Shown here: piece by piece, positions 53,659 to 64,000 of the stretch
How the letters are laid out: every line of letters begins with the position of its first letter
How positions within the stretch are numbered: the stretch's first letter is position 1
Assembly: GCA_963678675.1 (NCBI GenBank)
Contig: OY783199.1
Span: forward strand, 14,888,232-14,952,231
Direction of reading: 5' to 3'
Source: Xiphydria camelus
Taxonomy: Eukaryota > Arthropoda > Insecta > Hymenoptera > Xiphydriidae
Length of the DNA stretch: 64,000 nt
Position numbers and translations under genes: made by a program
Notes under the pieces: model-generated
Database searches by the model: none
What the model was told of the DNA's origin: nothing
Seen by the model: only the letters and a program-made list of their open reading frames with translations

Positions 53659-53829
53659 ATGATCCTCTTGAAGCAGAAGAGTTCCGTGCTTTACGTTCTG
53701 CCGCCACCCGCGCCTCCGACGCCGCCGTCGCCATGGGCGAGCATCCTGTGGGGCGAGGACAGGCGGCCTCGAACGCGAAACGGCAAAGGAAGTCGCGTGA
53801 TGCGGCTACGCGACAGGGTCATCGCGAAA
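53659..53829 (+). CDS. Candidate alternative first coding exon
   Basis: 57 codons from ATG (MILLKQKSSVLYVLPPPAPP...) to a GTAAGA donor in phase 0, the same phase as the slingshot exon at 50414. It follows a CpG-rich stretch. It could be an alternative slingshot N-terminus or the first exon of another plus-strand gene; sequence alone does not decide. Confidence 0.3.
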
Positions 53830-53974
53830 GTAAGACGAAGCGTTTTGCCCTCACATCGCGATGCGTTGCTTTCCACGTGCGAGCGTTTCAGCGCTCTGCT
53901 CGCGAGCCGACGGCGAGCGCGGCTCTCTGTCGGGTTATTTTTTCTTCCCGTCATAGCTCGGATTCGACGCGTTA

Positions 53975-55062
53975 CAGCCCGTTCACACGATACGGTTTTT
54001 TCCCGTTTCGGTATTTTACCGAATCCGTTTTTTTACCGTGTGCTGCAGTGGCGCATACATTTAAATAATGGGCGCGTTTTCACACGGTACGTCTTCGAAA
54101 CTCATACGGCAATTTCACCGATTCGGTCGAGACTGGCGTTCGGTTTTGTCACCGAAAATCGAATGGCCGGATTCGGTAAAATAACCGAATCGGTCGCTAG
54201 TGGCAATGTAGTTTGCATGGAAGTGTTCAGACGGGATAGTTTTCGTACGATACGGCTCGTGCATGGCCGGGTGATGGCGCGAGAGCCCGAAACGGGTCGT
54301 GTTCACACGATACGGTTTTTTCCCGTTTCGGTAAATTCACCGAATCGGTTTTTTACCGTGTGCTGCAGTGGCGCATACATTTAAATGGGCGCGTTCACAC
54401 GGTACGTCTTCGAAACGCATACGGCAATTTCACCGATTCGGTCGCGACTGACATTCGGTCTTGTCACTGAAAACCGAATGGCCCGATTCGGGAAAATAAT
54501 CAAATCGGTTGCTAGTGGCAATGTTTATGCATCGAAGTGTTCAGACAGGATAGTTTTCGTACTGTTAGGGCTCATGCATGGCCGGGTGATGGCGCGACAA
54601 TAAACAATGATTTTAACCCTTTTAGTACCGGACGACGATATATCGTCGTTCTCTGCACTTGCGAAAAGTGCCAGCGACGATATATCGTTGCGTATGCGAT
54701 GGCGCCATGTTCTTCGCATTACGAAAAGCTCTATCTGAAAATAAATTTATAAAACGTTATAAACGATCTAATAACATTGCAAAGTAATGTAATAAAAATT
54801 GTTTTTGAGTATCCTTTGCATTCGCTCGAGCGGCACTGTTTCGACGCCCGGGCGATTGGTTGACACGTCCACTCGACGTGTGCGAAACACTTGCCAGAGC
54901 CGTAGCCGAGATAGGTATAGTGTCAGGGGGCTGACCGATTCGGTAGAATTTTACCGAAACGGTGAAAAACCGTATAGTGTGAACGGGCTGTTCGGTAAAA
55001 TTACCGAAACAGTGAAAAACCGCATCGTGTGAACGAAAAAACCGTATCGTGTGAACGGGCTG
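53975..55062. mobile_element. TIR element with ACCGAATCGGT words, TTA duplication
   Basis: TIR CAGCCCGTTCACACGATACG at the left and its complement at the right, flanked by TTA (53972-53974 and 55063-55065). A 320-bp internal direct duplication (53978 and 54300) and many words such as TTACCGAATCGG and ACCGATTCGGT are seen. A TTAACCCTTTTAGTACCGG motif at 54613 followed by ACGACGATATATCGTCGT looks like the end of a nested piggyBac-type element. No transposase ORF. Confidence 0.75.
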
Positions 55063-55170
55063 TTACATCGCGGATATGCTACGCCGGGATATGTGTATCG
55101 AGAGCAGCGTGTGTCGTATAAATTGCCTAAGCGCGAGCGTACAAAGGTTTTTGCAAATGTATGAAATGAG

Positions 55171-55525
55171 GTGAAACTTACTCGCCAGGAAGGGAACTTA
55201 AATTACTGTTATCTATGAGCTTTTGCCTCATACTCGTGTAATATAATCGATATAGGCCAACAATTCATAAATAATGAGATCATAGTGACTGAAAGTTTTT
55301 TTCCTGACGAGTAAGTTTAGTTTAACATGGTATGAGGCTAAACTTACTCGCCGGAAAAGAAACTCGAATCACTGTTAAGTATTTCATTATCTGTGAGGTT
55401 TTGGCTCATATTTGTGTAATACTTATTTGAAGATTACGTTTCAATCTACAATAAAGTCCTATATCGATATAGGCCAACAATTTATAAATAATGAGACAAT
55501 AGTGATTCGAGTTTCTTTCCTCGTG
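55171..55525. repeat. Two related palindromes in tandem
   Basis: 55171-55324 and 55335-55525 both start AAACTTACTCGCC and end with a partial complement (GACGAGTAAGTTTA; TCGAGTTTCTTTCCTCG). Both contain ATCGATATAGGCCAACAATT and AAATAATGAGA. Confidence 0.7.
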
Positions 55526-58380
55526 TAGGTGTATATACGCGCGCGCGCGCGAGTAGGTATTTGCCGAGAGAAAGACACGAGACGGCGCGGCGGCGCGCGA
55601 AGGTGTGCGAAGTTTCGTCAACACGCGTTTCCTCGATACAACGTGCGTTTCTCGCTGCGGAGCGCACCGATTCGCACTGTACACATCGCGTTATCTCGGT
55701 GCTCGCGCAATGACGTGGCGATTTTACTTGCAACTGACTCTCGTTATCGAATTTCGGTACGCGTGAGTCCGCCGTGGAAGCTCCAAAGCAAATGCACACC
55801 GAGATAAATAATTGACAGTGTCAACGGAATATTTCTCAAATGAAGAACATGCGATTCAAAAAATTGTGAAGAATACAGATTCTCGCGATCGAAGTATATA
55901 TATTTTTCTCAAATATTATCTCGCACGAAGAAAACCACGGCTTGATCCTGTTTCGTGGTTTTGGTCGAACAAAACAGTTCTTTGGCATCAGCAATTATTT
56001 CTCGCAGTGCAGAGTCACCGGGTGTCTCAAAAATCGACGCATCCACCGCGCGTCATCCTCGTTAAAGCTTCGCGAAGCAAAGTGAACAGGCATTTCGTCG
56101 CTGCTCTCTTCTGCACTCCCGCGTTGCACCGTTGCATCGTCGTGAATGGCTCGATTGAAGCGGCCGAGATCAAGGAAGATTCGCGCGCTATCTCGCCCAC
56201 CGTCGGTTTACGACTTCACATACGAATTATCTCGTTAAACGCACCGATATCTTTCGTCGATCCGCACGATTTCCGCGAGCTTAATAAGCGGCTTTGCAGG
56301 CGAGTCGTTATCGTTATTTGCGCAAACGGATATTTTATCATTACCCTTGTACTCGCCCTCACTGCATCCCGGCAAGAAAGGTCCATTTCTCGCAACAATT
56401 TCGCGCGTTGCCTCGGAGCGATCGGTCGTTACGATTTTTGCGTTTCGACGTGCGTGCGACGATCGCCGCGCGCTTCGACCACTCGAGGAAAATAGACCAA
56501 AGCGTCGGAAGTGTACGACCGGCCGTTGCAGGGGAGGTCACGCGATACGTCAACTCGAACTCGGATCGCTCGGATCGTTTATTGCGACCTACGCCTCTGC
56601 CGTCTCACCTGTTTCCATCGATCTCCGATTTCCAGCGCATCCGGTCCAACCGCGTGCATCACGCGAGGCGCTTCGAGGGGATGTCGTTGTTGAACGTACG
56701 AGAGAAATAATTCCTCGTGTCGAAGAAACGTTTCTCGAATCAAGAACGTATAATCTTACAAATTTTTAAGAATTCAAATGTTTCATTGAAGAATATATAC
56801 CTATTCTTTATTGAAGAACACCGTCGTGGAAACAAGAAATTCTTTCTGTGCAAAAAATAACAATTATTCGAACCTGTCAAATATTTTCTCGCGCGAAGAA
56901 AACCATGGCTTGTGGTTCTGAAATTATTCCATGTTTCAGATTGAGCGAAGCATGTTTTCGAAACTAGCTATCACTTCTCTTGGCAATGGTGAATCTTCCT
57001 TACTATTTAGCGGTGAATCGTCATTCTAAATGCTTCGTTGAATGCAGTTCAAAAAGTCTGCAAACCGAAGAACCGTGAAACTGATCTGCTGAATGTGAAA
57101 AACCAGGGCTAACTAGCGTTGCCTTGAATCGTACTCACTAAAGACGGGCTTAGACGTCACATCATTAGAAGATATTTTATCTCAGCAGAGGCATTCTTTC
57201 TTCCTACGAGAGACCTTGAATCGCTCGATGCACCCCGTGGGGCTAGGGCTCTGGTCTATCGTGCCTCTTAAGGTATTTCAATGGTGACAGTCGTATTCAA
57301 ATTTTTTGCTTCAGGACTTAGTACAACTGATCACAAACTGTATTACGCACGAACGAAACTTTTGAGTAACTCTGTACTCTGAGCTCCTTGCTACACAGAG
57401 ACCTCCTATATACAAATGTACCTCACACATATACACTGCCTGGCCCGATAATCGTGGCAACAGTGCTTCTCTCTCCTTAGATACCGCTATGTGCCTGCCA
57501 CTACGTGCCACAGGAGATGGCTAAATCAGCTGTGCGCACTGTTGCCACATCATCGTTACTCGTCCCCACCACTTTGCAGTTTCAAGAAAAATCTCAGTTT
57601 TTAAGTTATAATTTCTCTGAAACTATATGGCTCAGCACTTCCAGTTTTTGTGAACATAATCCTACAATATCATTTTATTCGCCGTTAGTTTTTCTTTAAC
57701 ATTGTAAGATTGGTTCTGTAGTTATAGCTCAAAACGTCACTGAGGTACCGTCTTTCTACATGTTAGCCATTGAAAGTCAGTGTAGAAAATGCTACTTTGA
57801 ATTAACATTTTCTTTTAAACTACATGGCTCAGCGTTTTGAAGTTTTGGGAATCGATGGGTAATATTTCAGTCTTTTGATTGGCAAAATTTCATGAGATTC
57901 GTAAGAAAAACGCAAAACCATGGAAATACCTTAAAAACGAGGTGCACTCGAATCACGGCTGGCTGCCGCTGCACGCTTTGCCAGCTTTGTCCTCGACGAA
58001 CAAAAGAGTCGCCGAAAAGGAGTGCCCGAGCTGACGGCCACGGCGACGACTGCACGTACGGTCTGGGCGTCGAGAACACTTTAAGCGAAGAAACCGTCTC
58101 GAGGTGCGAAAGCGAGAGATTGTAAGAAACAGTTTCGACTTTCTGCTCCACTCGTTCTCGGCGGACTCGCGAACGACTGCGTGTATTTTCGCAGATTATT
58201 CGTACCGTCCGACGAGTCGATAGAGAAAAACACACCAACCCGAATCCGCGTATTTCCCGAAAATTGAAAGAAAAACATCAATCCGAATCCGCGTACTTCC
58301 CGTAAATCACGTGCACGAAGAATATTGTCCAATGCTCTTTAAAACGTTCGATCACACTCGAGGCGATGATTTCTCCATCG
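55526..58380. other. No gene called
   Basis: Long frames at 55812-56710 (plus) overlap one another, lack domains and have no splice context. The region may be intron. Confidence 0.35.
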
Positions 58381-58835
58381 TTAAGGCGCGGATCCACCAA
58401 AGCAACATAGTGCAACTTTTGTGTTTCTGTTGCATATTTCCAAAAATGTTGCAGTAAACGTGCGTATCCACCAAAGCAACATAGTGCAACTTTTGTGTTG
58501 CTGTTGCGTGTTTCCAAAAAATGTTGCAGCAACAGCGTATCTACCAAAGCAACATAGAGTAACATTTGTGTTTATGTTGCGTGTTTCCGAAATTGTTGCA
58601 GTAAGTTGCACTGTATCGCGCATTGTTGCTGCAACAAAATGAAAAAGTTGCTGTATGTTGCGTGTTTCCATTCGAATGGAAACTTGTTGCAACATGTTGC
58701 AGTTGCGACGTCGGTCGAGACCCCTCATCAGTTACATTTAGATTGGCCATAAAGAGGGGTCAGGCTACGCGAAATGGTGAATCGACCCTCTATACCTGGC
58801 AAGCCAGGTATTTACGTTTACCGGAACGTAGAACA

Positions 58836-59152
58836 TAGATGGGCTGAGAAAATCGACTTTGTTGTCTCCTGTTCTTTACAAGTGTCCGATTAAAATTTTT
58901 TTGTTTAATACTCGGAAAAATATGTAGAGCAAATATTACATAAAGCCAAAGTATGGTTTATAATTTTTAATACAAATGTTTTTTTTTATACGGTTTTTTT
59001 TAAATAACTCGAAAACTGTTGAGAAATTATCGAGACATGCTCCGGAAAAAATTTAGAGAATTTCAAGACGAAACGATTGGTTTTTATCTCATTTTGTTAC
59101 GATGAATATTTCTGAAAAGGTGACAACAAAGTCGATTTTCTCAACCCATCTA
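58836..59152. mobile_element. TIR element with TA ends
   Basis: GATGGGCTGAGAAAATCGAC and its complement, TIR about 30 bp through TTTGTTGTC, with TA on each side. The interior is AT-rich and non-coding. Confidence 0.75.
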
Positions 59153-59817
59153 CTGTACTAACTGTCACTTATTGAATTCGTCATTTCTCCCCTTTACAAA
59201 TCTGACTGAGTGCATAGAGCGGTATTTATGAGTGGTCGCCGCGGGGGGTTACTTATTAGCCTCCCGCGAAGGATATGGAATTACATACCTTAATATTTAC
59301 TTGGCCCAACAAAATATTTTCTCCACCGTGATCAAGTATACATTTAGTAACTGCAAATAAACTTTCTTCTCAGTATACGAACTAACTTGGATCGAGCGAA
59401 CGAAGTATTCGCTAAAGTGACAAATTTCTCGAAAATCATAAACGGAATCAATGAATTGTACTTCCAAATTTGATCGTGATAAAAAAGTAATCGCTGTTTC
59501 TTAGAATGTGACATACATTATCAATTTTATTTTCTCTATTATCTTTCAGCGCGATAACAAATATTCGCCACTCTCAGTTTTTCACGAATTTATATCTCAA
59601 TTCACGCGTACGTACCAGTACACTGTAAAAAATCGGGAGTTCATGCGTAGTGATTTGCGGAGTGGATGATTTTTAGTTAATTTAATCCCGTTTGGAGTGA
59701 AATTCACTCCGAAAAGGATTTTATTTAAATTATTTATAAAAATAACTCCACGGATGAATTTCAGATAGGAATCGTCCACAAAATATTAAATTATAATACA
59801 AATAATGAAGTTATATT

Positions 59818-59915
59818 ATTATTATTATTATCACTTTTTTATTACTTCAGTACTAATAATAATATGTTTAAATATTTATCTTTATTATTGTTATTATTAT
59901 TATTACTATTATTAT
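59818..59915. repeat. (TTA/ATT)n microsatellites
   Basis: Two imperfect ATT-type runs, at about 59818-59832 and 59882-59915. Confidence 0.8.
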
Positions 59916-61279
59916 TAATATCATTCCATAAAAATATTATTTACATGACTGATATCAAGATTGATGTGAATCATACGACAGTTTTGAGTTCAATGAATTT
60001 CTTGTCATTGAAAATGAAGTTTTTGTTTTTGGATTTGATAAGCCTAATAATTTATCGTTACTAACTCGGGATTCGTGTGTGTATATGTTAAATGATCAAT
60101 TAGAGATTTACGCTAACTGAGATTTACGTGTCAAATACGTTGCGCGTGCAGCCGTGAGAGAATCTCTCATCACGCGAGTAAAGAACGGTGGGACGAGAGC
60201 GCGAGTGCTGACGGGTTAAGTGCAAGGCGCCTGGGTCCCTTCTCGGGCTGCGAGAGCCTCGCGGGAGGGCACGGGACGAGCAACGAAATGAACTATGCGT
60301 CGCCCCAATAAGAAAAGTGCCTGACTCCGTTTTAAAAAATTGCACAGGAGAGAAGAAAAACTGTTTATTTAAACGTTATTATAAAGGTGCCGGTAAACAC
60401 GCGGGGTTCGGCGAGTGCCGAGCAATGCTCGCCGATGTCAACGAGGCTTTAAGCGAAAGCTCGGCGAATGCCGCGTGTGTACACGGGTTGCTCGCTGCTT
60501 GCCGATGGCCAAATGTATTGTTCGCTTGGTTCCCGTTATCAAACAGGGTGGGTAGACACTCGGTACTCGGCGAACACCGAGCGACTGCTCGGCGAATCCC
60601 GAGTGTGTACACGGGTTGCTCGCTACTCGCCGATGGCCGAATGTCGTGCTCGTCCAAGTATTCGCCGTTCCCGTAGTTTGTCGGTCTTTCGTGGCACATC
60701 AAAGGAGACGAGCAGTCGTAAACACACCCCACTTCATTATAATCGCCAATCTAGAGTTAATCCCACCGTCGGTCACAATAACAAGGCAGGCGGTCTGTAT
60801 CCGCGAATCTAGACTACTAATGAGTTCGCAGTCCCCCACCTTTCCCGAGTCGGACGAATGGTAATGAACCGTTTCTCGCAATACCCATTCAAATAGATAC
60901 TGCTATTGATGATACAGCATTGATTTTTTAAAAAGTTGAAGCATACGTGCAGAGAAATTGAACAGGTTGCAGTTTGTTTTGAGAAGAAAAAAAATCTTTG
61001 CAGTCGGCCGGGATTTTGGTTGAAGGACTTGATATAACAATTTTCTTCAGTTTCGTTCCTTTCGATCATATGCAGTGGCAAAATCTCCGAAAGTATTATA
61101 TTTTTGAAATTTAATTTTATGCACTAGTGACATTCCATCGAAAATACAAACTTTCGAATGATTAGATTTTATTATTTGCTGAAAAGCGTTGTTTCCACAT
61201 GCATGTATTCTTTGAATTGACCCCTTTTATATTAAGGTATACGGGTCACGGGGACTTTTAAACCGTCAGGCGCGGGCCT

Positions 61280-61770
61280 CATAGACCGTCAGATAGTGAC
61301 AGATTCTGGTGCCCCATTTTCGCATACATGCCTCGAAGAGGATTGAAAAGTACTTCGATGCTGAGTAGAATAAAGCGAAATTTACGAATGGCCCTTGGGG
61401 ATAACATATGGAAAATTCAATTTTTCTTAACACAAATAAAAAGGTGTCTGTTATCCATTTTCTCACGCATGCCTTGTTCACTAAATGATTCAATAGAACC
61501 TGGCTTCGGAAAACCAAAGGTATGGGTGTAGCAGGTGGCTAAAAGGTTGAAATAAGGGTGTAATCTTGTAAGAAAAAATCGAGATTTTGAGTGATTTTCC
61601 CACACATGCCTATTGGAAGTATGGGAACGTACATCGTAACTAGCCCGAAAAAAATATTGACATGAGTGGCGCGAATGGATAAGTAGGTACATTTTGGAGT
61701 CGTAAAATTAACGGATGTTTTTTCGATTTTTCAGTTATTTTGCCATGCATGCCTTTGAACATGCCATGAC
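61280..61770 (+). repeat. Third copy of the paired-site repeat, CATGCC variant
   Basis: Aligns with 3595-4070 (GACCGTCAGATAGTGACAGA, ATTTACGAATGGCCC, GGGGATAACATATGG). Every CAAGCC of the other copies is CATGCC here (61327, 61468, 61605) and the inverted partners are GGTATG (61519) and GACATG (61659), changed at the matching base. Confidence 0.85.
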
Positions 61771-62058
61771 ATTAGAACAAGCGATGACGCTGACCGGGCG
61801 CTGAGAGACGTTGAGTATGCAGAAACCGCTAACCGCATTTTGATTGATGATTTAAATTCAGAAAGACTTAAAGAATGATATCGTGGAGGTTGCCGGACGG
61901 TATTAGTGCTACATTTTTTTGCGGCCCTGTAATAGGAGTTTTCGATACCGTCGCTGTAGCTGTGAAAAAAACCTTGTTCTGGACTACTAAAATGTTGTTT
62001 GGTTAAAGTATGAGTTAATTAAAAATGGTATCATCATAATATAATACAAATCTAATTA

Positions 62059-62300
62059 TTAATGGGGCTCTCCATCTCGTCTTTCATAGCCGAATTGAAG
62101 AAAGTTCAGAGGCTCACATATTGGCTGTGAAGAATTTATCCACAAATATGTTTGGGCCTCAGCTCTGAAGCAATGTAAATATAAAGCACCAGAAGTGCAA
62201 ATAACTTTGGATACATTGAAATTGAAACCGATATTACGGTTAATTAACTTGAAACGCAATTCATCTGCTGTGAATTTTTGTGCGGCATATAAATAAGTGC
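62059..62300 (-). pseudogene. Harbinger/THAP-type transposase C-terminal remnant
   Basis: The minus strand reads LRFKLINRNIGFNFNVSKVICTSGALYLHCF, which resembles the end of DDE_Tnp_4 nucleases (VSKVICTCAALHNFC-like). There is no upstream catalytic region in frame. It lies inside the TIR element at 60385-62699. Confidence 0.45.
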
Positions 62301-62949
62301 AAACACTGGTTCAATGTTCTTAAAATGCATAGGAGTTTCGGAGTTATTTGCAAAAGTCGAGAAGACATCCTTAACGAATACTTCGGATGCAGCGTTTACA
62401 CATTGCTTCTTTGGTTATAGCTGAACGTTATTCCCATACGCATCGATGTAATATTACAAGTACATTTTTTCAACTTTTATAATAGCAGTGTTCCATCGCA
62501 CCTTATAAGCCTCAGGTAAGAACCGACCTTCCGAGTCCAGACTACTCGGTCTTCGCCGGGTAGAGCTGTCCCTAGGTGGTTACCGAGCGGTCGCTCGGTA
62601 TTCGCCAAATTCCGAATGTTCGGGCTCGACCTTAAAGCCTCGTTGACATCGGCGAGCATTGCTCGGCACTCGCCGAACCCCGCGTGTTTACCGGCACCTT
62701 AATAGATGGCAGCAAAATTCCATTTTTGCCAAAAGCGGGCGAATACCGAATGTTTGGCGCAGTAGACCTCCCACACACTACGCGAAGGATCCTAAGCCAG
62801 GACAAACCGCCTCTTCTGTTGCCTCGGTGGAGACGAAATGTTGCTGTATGTTGCAGTATGTTTCTATATTTTGCAACATACAGAAACATACAGCAACACA
62901 GTGCAACAGAAAAGTTGCACTGTGTTGCTTTGGTGGATCCGCGTCTTAA

Positions 62950-64000
62950 AAGCTCTCTCGGGGTCATCGTCTGCAGTGCTCATCGGGATATAACGCGCGG
63001 ATGACGAATGACCCACTCGATAGCTCTTGCTCTTGGCGCGGCTCCCGCGCATAATAGCGCTATTTATCTTCGAGTGATACAGGCGACAGGCGAAGTGCAT
63101 CCGCGAGTGCAGGAAGCGCATGGAAAATGAGGAAGACGGCGATAGAGGGCATTCTAGTCGTAAACGATCGGCGGAGTCGATCGTTTTCACGAGATTTTTT
63201 TTTCGGATGAGTGCCGCGGGGGGAGCGCATCGAAACGAACGAGCCTCTTCTTTATAACTCGCGGAAGTGGCTCGCTCTATCGCGGCGAGAGCGCAGCCGA
63301 CGGTGCCGGTACGCCGAGTGCACTCGAGCACTCAACGGTCTCTCCTCGAACGCGAGCTGTTTGGCTCTTTAACGACGGTCGAACTTGCATATCCATCGAC
63401 GTGACGGGCGGAGCATCTGCGACGATTCGTGCAGCGCGCACAGCGGTACAGATATACGCTCGGAGGGGGGATGGGGTTTCGTTCGAGTGCTCGGAGCGGT
63501 GCTCGCGAGTACCGACTTTGTTCGGCGTTGCACACCGCTGCGCCGCGAGCGAACTTTTATACGGAGCGTGGGAGAAGTTTCAAGGGGGTCGATGCAGCGA
63601 GAGTAGAAGTCGCATCGCTTGTAAGATGCGTTATTTATCCGAGGATGATTAATTAGACCGTATGCCGTCGTTCGTATTATCGTCAGTGCTGCGATATCTT
63701 CGAATTTTTCCTGTTTTATTCTTCGATTGCCCATTTTCTGATGCATAAAGTTTTGCGATATTTGTTGAAATTGAAGGGGAGTCGATTTATCGCAATGCGT
63801 CATATTACGATACGAGAAAGACTGATCCCGGAACCGAATAAACGATCTATTCTGTTTCATTTCGCGTTACAGGAGTGTATATAGGGAACGAGTCGACGAT
63901 GCGATTCTGAATGATTATCGTAAAAAAATCGCCACACGATAAGTACGTGAAAACCAACTGGTTTATCGAGTTCGATAGAATTCACTGCCGGATGAAAATT
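62950..64000. other. No gene called
   Basis: GC-rich sequence with many overlapping frames but no recognisable domain. It is probably intron or an upstream regulatory region. Confidence 0.35.

Larger units (their letters stand above)
60385..62699. mobile_element. 2.3-kb TIR element with TAA duplication and CTCGGCGA words
   Basis: 66-bp TIRs beginning AGGTGCCGGTAAACACGCGG at the left and mirrored at the right, flanked by TAA (60382-60384 and 62700-62702), a Harbinger-type signature. Words such as GCTCGGCGAATGCCG and CTCGCCGATGGCC crowd both ends. The interior contains a copy of the CATGCC-type repeat and a transposase C-terminal remnant. Confidence 0.8.
58385..62945. mobile_element. 4.56-kb TIR element with TTAA duplication and GTTGC words
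   Basis: TIRs GGCGCGGATCCACCAAAGCA and the complement of GACGCGGATCCACCAAAGCA, flanked by TTAA at 58381-58384 and 62946-62949, as in piggyBac-type insertions. The left end has three tandem 77-80 bp units beginning ATCCACCAAAGCAACATAGT (58390, 58468 and 58547, the second and third diverged), then more GTTGC/GCAAC words; the right end has them from 62838. Other elements are nested inside. No piggyBac transposase was found. Confidence 0.75.

Noticed and set aside
55812..56710. Overlapping long plus-strand frames
   Set aside because: Frames overlap in different phases in GC-rich DNA and none shows a recognisable motif.
62864..63860. Long minus-strand frames near the window end
   Set aside because: Low-complexity Arg/Ser-rich translations of GC-rich DNA; the first runs into the GTTGC-word TIR.

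Overview
This is a window of an insect nuclear genome. Protein-coding genes have short GT-AG introns, 1-3 exons per kilobase, and animal-specific families (MED9, slingshot). The gene sequences and the very dense palindromic DNA transposons fit a hymenopteran, most likely an ant; that taxon is an inference from protein resemblance and style, not from a marker gene. There are no bacterial operons, phage genes or CRISPR arrays.

Layout. 0-21.9 kb is almost entirely mobile DNA: two inverted partial copies of a >3 kb repeat family (about 0.7-4.7 kb and 14.8-17.3 kb), a THAP-type transposase relic, a foldback element, a truncated protein kinase D pseudogene carrying two stops and a frameshift (7.7-8.8 kb), a nearly complete non-LTR retrotransposon (9.8-14.7 kb), tandem arrays (17.1-18.9 kb) and a 1.2 kb foldback (19.5-20.7 kb). 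22-38 kb is the gene-rich core: an unrecognised minus-strand gene (22.1-23.6), three tightly packed plus-strand genes MED9, an NCBP2AS2 homologue and YIPF3 (25.4-27.3), GTPBP1 on minus (28.2-30.9), a Josephin-type deubiquitinase (32.3-33.7) and CIAO3 on minus (35.4-37.6). 37.7-46.5 kb is a second transposon block, with a very young miniature LTR element, two Harbinger-type elements and a multi-layer nest of palindromes, one of which splits a 5S rRNA-like sequence. 46.8-50.5 kb holds MMAB, SBDS (convergent with MMAB) and the first coding exon of slingshot. From 50.5 kb to the end there is probably slingshot first-intron sequence, again filled with inverted-repeat elements (51.7-52.5, 54.0-55.1, 58.4-62.9 kb).

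How the genes relate. The host genes are housekeeping: transcription (MED9), Golgi membrane (YIPF3), translational GTPase and ribosome maturation (GTPBP1, SBDS), cytosolic Fe-S assembly (CIAO3), cobalamin adenosylation (MMAB), ubiquitin removal (Josephin) and actin control (slingshot phosphatase). They form no single pathway. MED9-NCBP2AS2-YIPF3 are separated by only 27 and 53 nt and look like one polycistronic transcription unit.

The most unusual pattern is in the mobile DNA. At least nine unrelated inverted-repeat elements are each saturated with their own short, often self-complementary word (for example TTTCGTTAACGAAA, CAGTTA, TGATTA, GTTCTAGAAC, GTTGC, CTCGGCGA, CAAGCC). In one family the words form opposing pairs 53-54 bp apart, and a second copy has the same base changed at every site. 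The retrotransposon is also odd: its ORF1 and ORF2 lie in one frame separated only by UGA, and ORF2 has no AUG ahead of its endonuclease domain.
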